From NCBI RefSeq assembly GCF_900101345.1, contig NZ_FMUX01000006.1, forward strand, positions 124,001 through 188,000: 64,000 bases of DNA. The letters are read 5' to 3'. Within the stretch, counting starts at the first letter, position 1. Every line of letters starts with the position of its first letter. This stretch comes from Desulfoluna spongiiphila. Its GTDB lineage: Bacteria; Desulfobacterota; Desulfobacteria; Desulfobacterales; Desulfolunaceae. Below are positions 62,893-64,000 of the stretch, in pieces. The notes under the pieces were generated by a model, which ran no database searches, was not told the DNA's origin, and saw only the letters and a program-made list of their open reading frames with translations. The position numbers and the translations under genes are program-made.

Positions 62893-64000
62893 ATGAACAT
62901 CGGAAGCAAGCTCAGCCTTTTTTTTTGCGCTATTTTGATTCTGGCTGTGGCCTCCATCATCATCCCCATCCACATCAACTCCGGCCGCATATTGATGGAT
63001 GCCCAGGAGAACGAACTCGCCTCCCGGGCTTCGGCCATGGGGAAGAGGCTCTCTGCGATGTACGCGGGCATGGAGGCCGACCTTGGCCGCATGGCAGCAG
63101 ACCGGGAGATCATTCGCCTGATGAAGGCGGCCCGGTTCACGAAGAAATACGAAAACCTCCAGGCCAGGGTCGGCTTTATGAAACGGGTGCTCTCCTACGA
63201 CGGGGTGGCGGTGTTCGACCGGAAGGGCAACTGCGTGGTCGGCGATCCGGGACCGGTTGGCCGAAAGGTCACGGTTGATAAGATGGCAAAGGGAGCTGTT
63301 GCAGGCGGCATGGAGACCCGGAGCGGTGTACTGGAGATGGCCTTTGCAAGCCCTGTCTACCATAAGGAGAGTTTCCTGGGGACCATGGTGATCCGGCGGG
63401 CATTGGATGATGCCTTTATGGCCACTCTTCTTCGAGGTGGCCTGGGAGCCTGCGCCCTTTATGAGCGGGAAGGGGAGGTGTATCGCCTTCGTGCCTCATC
63501 GGATGCCGGTGGGTTTTCATCGGTACCTGAGGTTTCTATCCATGGCACGTTTCCACAGGTCCACCGCCAAGCCCTTCTGGGCGAGAGCCGGGGAGTCCTT
63601 CGCTTTGTCCCCGTGGCAGCGGGCGGAACAGACTCTGTGTGTCTGCTGGCCCTGTTTGAAGAGACCCGCCAGGTGGAAGCCGTTCTCCGTCAGATCGAGT
63701 TCACCTCTGTGTTTGTGGGCGCTGCGGTGCTGGGGTTTGGGTGCCTTACCACTTTTTTGTATTCACGGCGTCTGTCCGGGGCCCTTACATCCCTTTGCGC
63801 TTTTTCCGTAAAAATAGCGGCAGGCGATCTGTCCGGCCGCATGGAGACGGACCGGCACGATGAGATCGGGGATCTGGTCCGGGCTCAGAATCGCATGGCC
63901 GAACACTTGAGCGGGCTCATCGAGAAATGCGCCGAGGCCTCCGAAGCCCTGACCGCCTCCTCCGGAGATCTCGCCGCCACGTCCGAGGACATGGCCTCCC
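62893..64000 (+). CDS. Methyl-accepting chemotaxis protein (3' end outside window)
   Basis: The open frame of at least 369 codons runs off the window. MNIGSKLSLFFCAILILAV opens a first membrane span (residues 7-27). A periplasmic sensor of about 240 residues follows, of probable Cache type (YDGVAVFDRKGNCVVGDPG; LEMAFASPVYHKESFLGTMV). The second span is near residues 270-292 (VFVGAAVLGFGCLTTFLYS). HAMP (LTSLCAFSVKIAAGDLSGRM, DEIGDLVRAQNRM) and the start of the MA domain complete the visible part. Its partner is the Tat-SBP gene upstream; a repeat copy lies between them. Confidence 0.87.
   Translation, partial: MNIGSKLSLFFCAILILAVASIIIPIHINSGRILMDAQENELASRASAMGKRLSAMYAGMEADLGRMAADREIIRLMKAARFTKKYENLQARVGFMKRVLSYDGVAVFDRKGNCVVGDPGPVGRKVTVDKMAKGAVAGGMETRSGVLEMAFASPVYHKESFLGTMVIRRALDDAFMATLLRGGLGACALYEREGEVYRLRASSDAGGFSSVPEVSIHGTFPQVHRQALLGESRGVLRFVPVAAGGTDSVCLLALFEETRQVEAVLRQIEFTSVFVGAAVLGFGCLTTFLYSRRLSGALTSLCAFSVKIAAGDLSGRMETDRHDEIGDLVRAQNRMAEHLSGLIEKCAEASEALTASSGDLAATSEDMAS

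Noticed and set aside
62673..63140. Frames reading ASGGPAGGQTFEKFDKQ and similar peptides at several places (also near 18208, 61245 and 20022)
   Set aside because: These peptides are translations of the dispersed repeat. The same peptide at many sites comes from repeated DNA, not from a protein family, and the copies are often frameshifted relative to each other.

Overview
The window is about 60 % G+C and is almost entirely chromosomal housekeeping and nutrient-response DNA of a Gram-negative, motile bacterium. It has lipid A genes with LpxI instead of LpxH, TonB uptake, a YejABEF peptide importer and three methyl-accepting chemotaxis proteins (MCPs). A sulfate-reducing Desulfobacterota of the Desulfoluna/Desulfobacter kind is the most natural guess. 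That is inference: no rRNA or dissimilatory sulfate gene is present to prove it.

Layout. 1-3.6 kb: lipid A genes (3' part of lpxA, lpxI, an MsbA-type flippase). 3.6-7.2 kb: an IHF-alpha-like protein, a small unknown, a histidine phosphatase overlapping ttcA, and a small zinc protein with a complete cereblon/CULT tri-tryptophan pocket. 7.3-10.5 kb: umuD and umuC, separated by a HAD phosphatase and repeats. 10.5-13 kb: a periplasmic solute-binding protein (SBP) with an MCP. 13.8-18 kb: guaC, a DolP-like BON lipoprotein, an esterase, a GNAT acetyltransferase and a methyltransferase. 18.6-22.8 kb: a MocR regulator, a DMT exporter, a membrane protein and an Asp/Glu racemase. 23-27 kb: a GlpV-like glycerol-binding protein with an MCP. 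27.4-40.8 kb: a nine-gene block on the minus strand (gap, pgk, glpD, pyk, eno; then glpF, glpK, tpiA, gpmI) encoding the whole route from glycerol to pyruvate. Arrays of GlpR-like operators sit before gap and before glpF. 41-44 kb: a hybrid histidine kinase split from its receiver domain by a C8 run. 44-49.5 kb: an MscS channel and a DUF3482 GTPase/DUF2868 pair. 49.7-55.6 kb: the yej operon. 56.4-61 kb: an iron/heme-type TonB receptor, a leaderless binding-protein-like partner, a Fur-box candidate and a sigma-54 activator. 61.7-64 kb: a Tat-exported binding protein with a third MCP, cut by the window edge.

Two patterns cut across the genes. First, three of the three MCP genes lie next to a gene for an exported SBP and have no permease nearby, which suggests binding-protein-mediated chemotaxis; one of these pairs adjoins the glycerol block. 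Second, about fifteen intergenic gaps carry copies or fragments of one modular repeat with 12-bp inverted ends (GCCTCCGGCGGC). Its central hairpin keeps the loop TGAGGAACGAA while the stem sequence changes in a compensatory way, with G-U pairs on one strand. I regard this covarying element as the best candidate for an undescribed system here.
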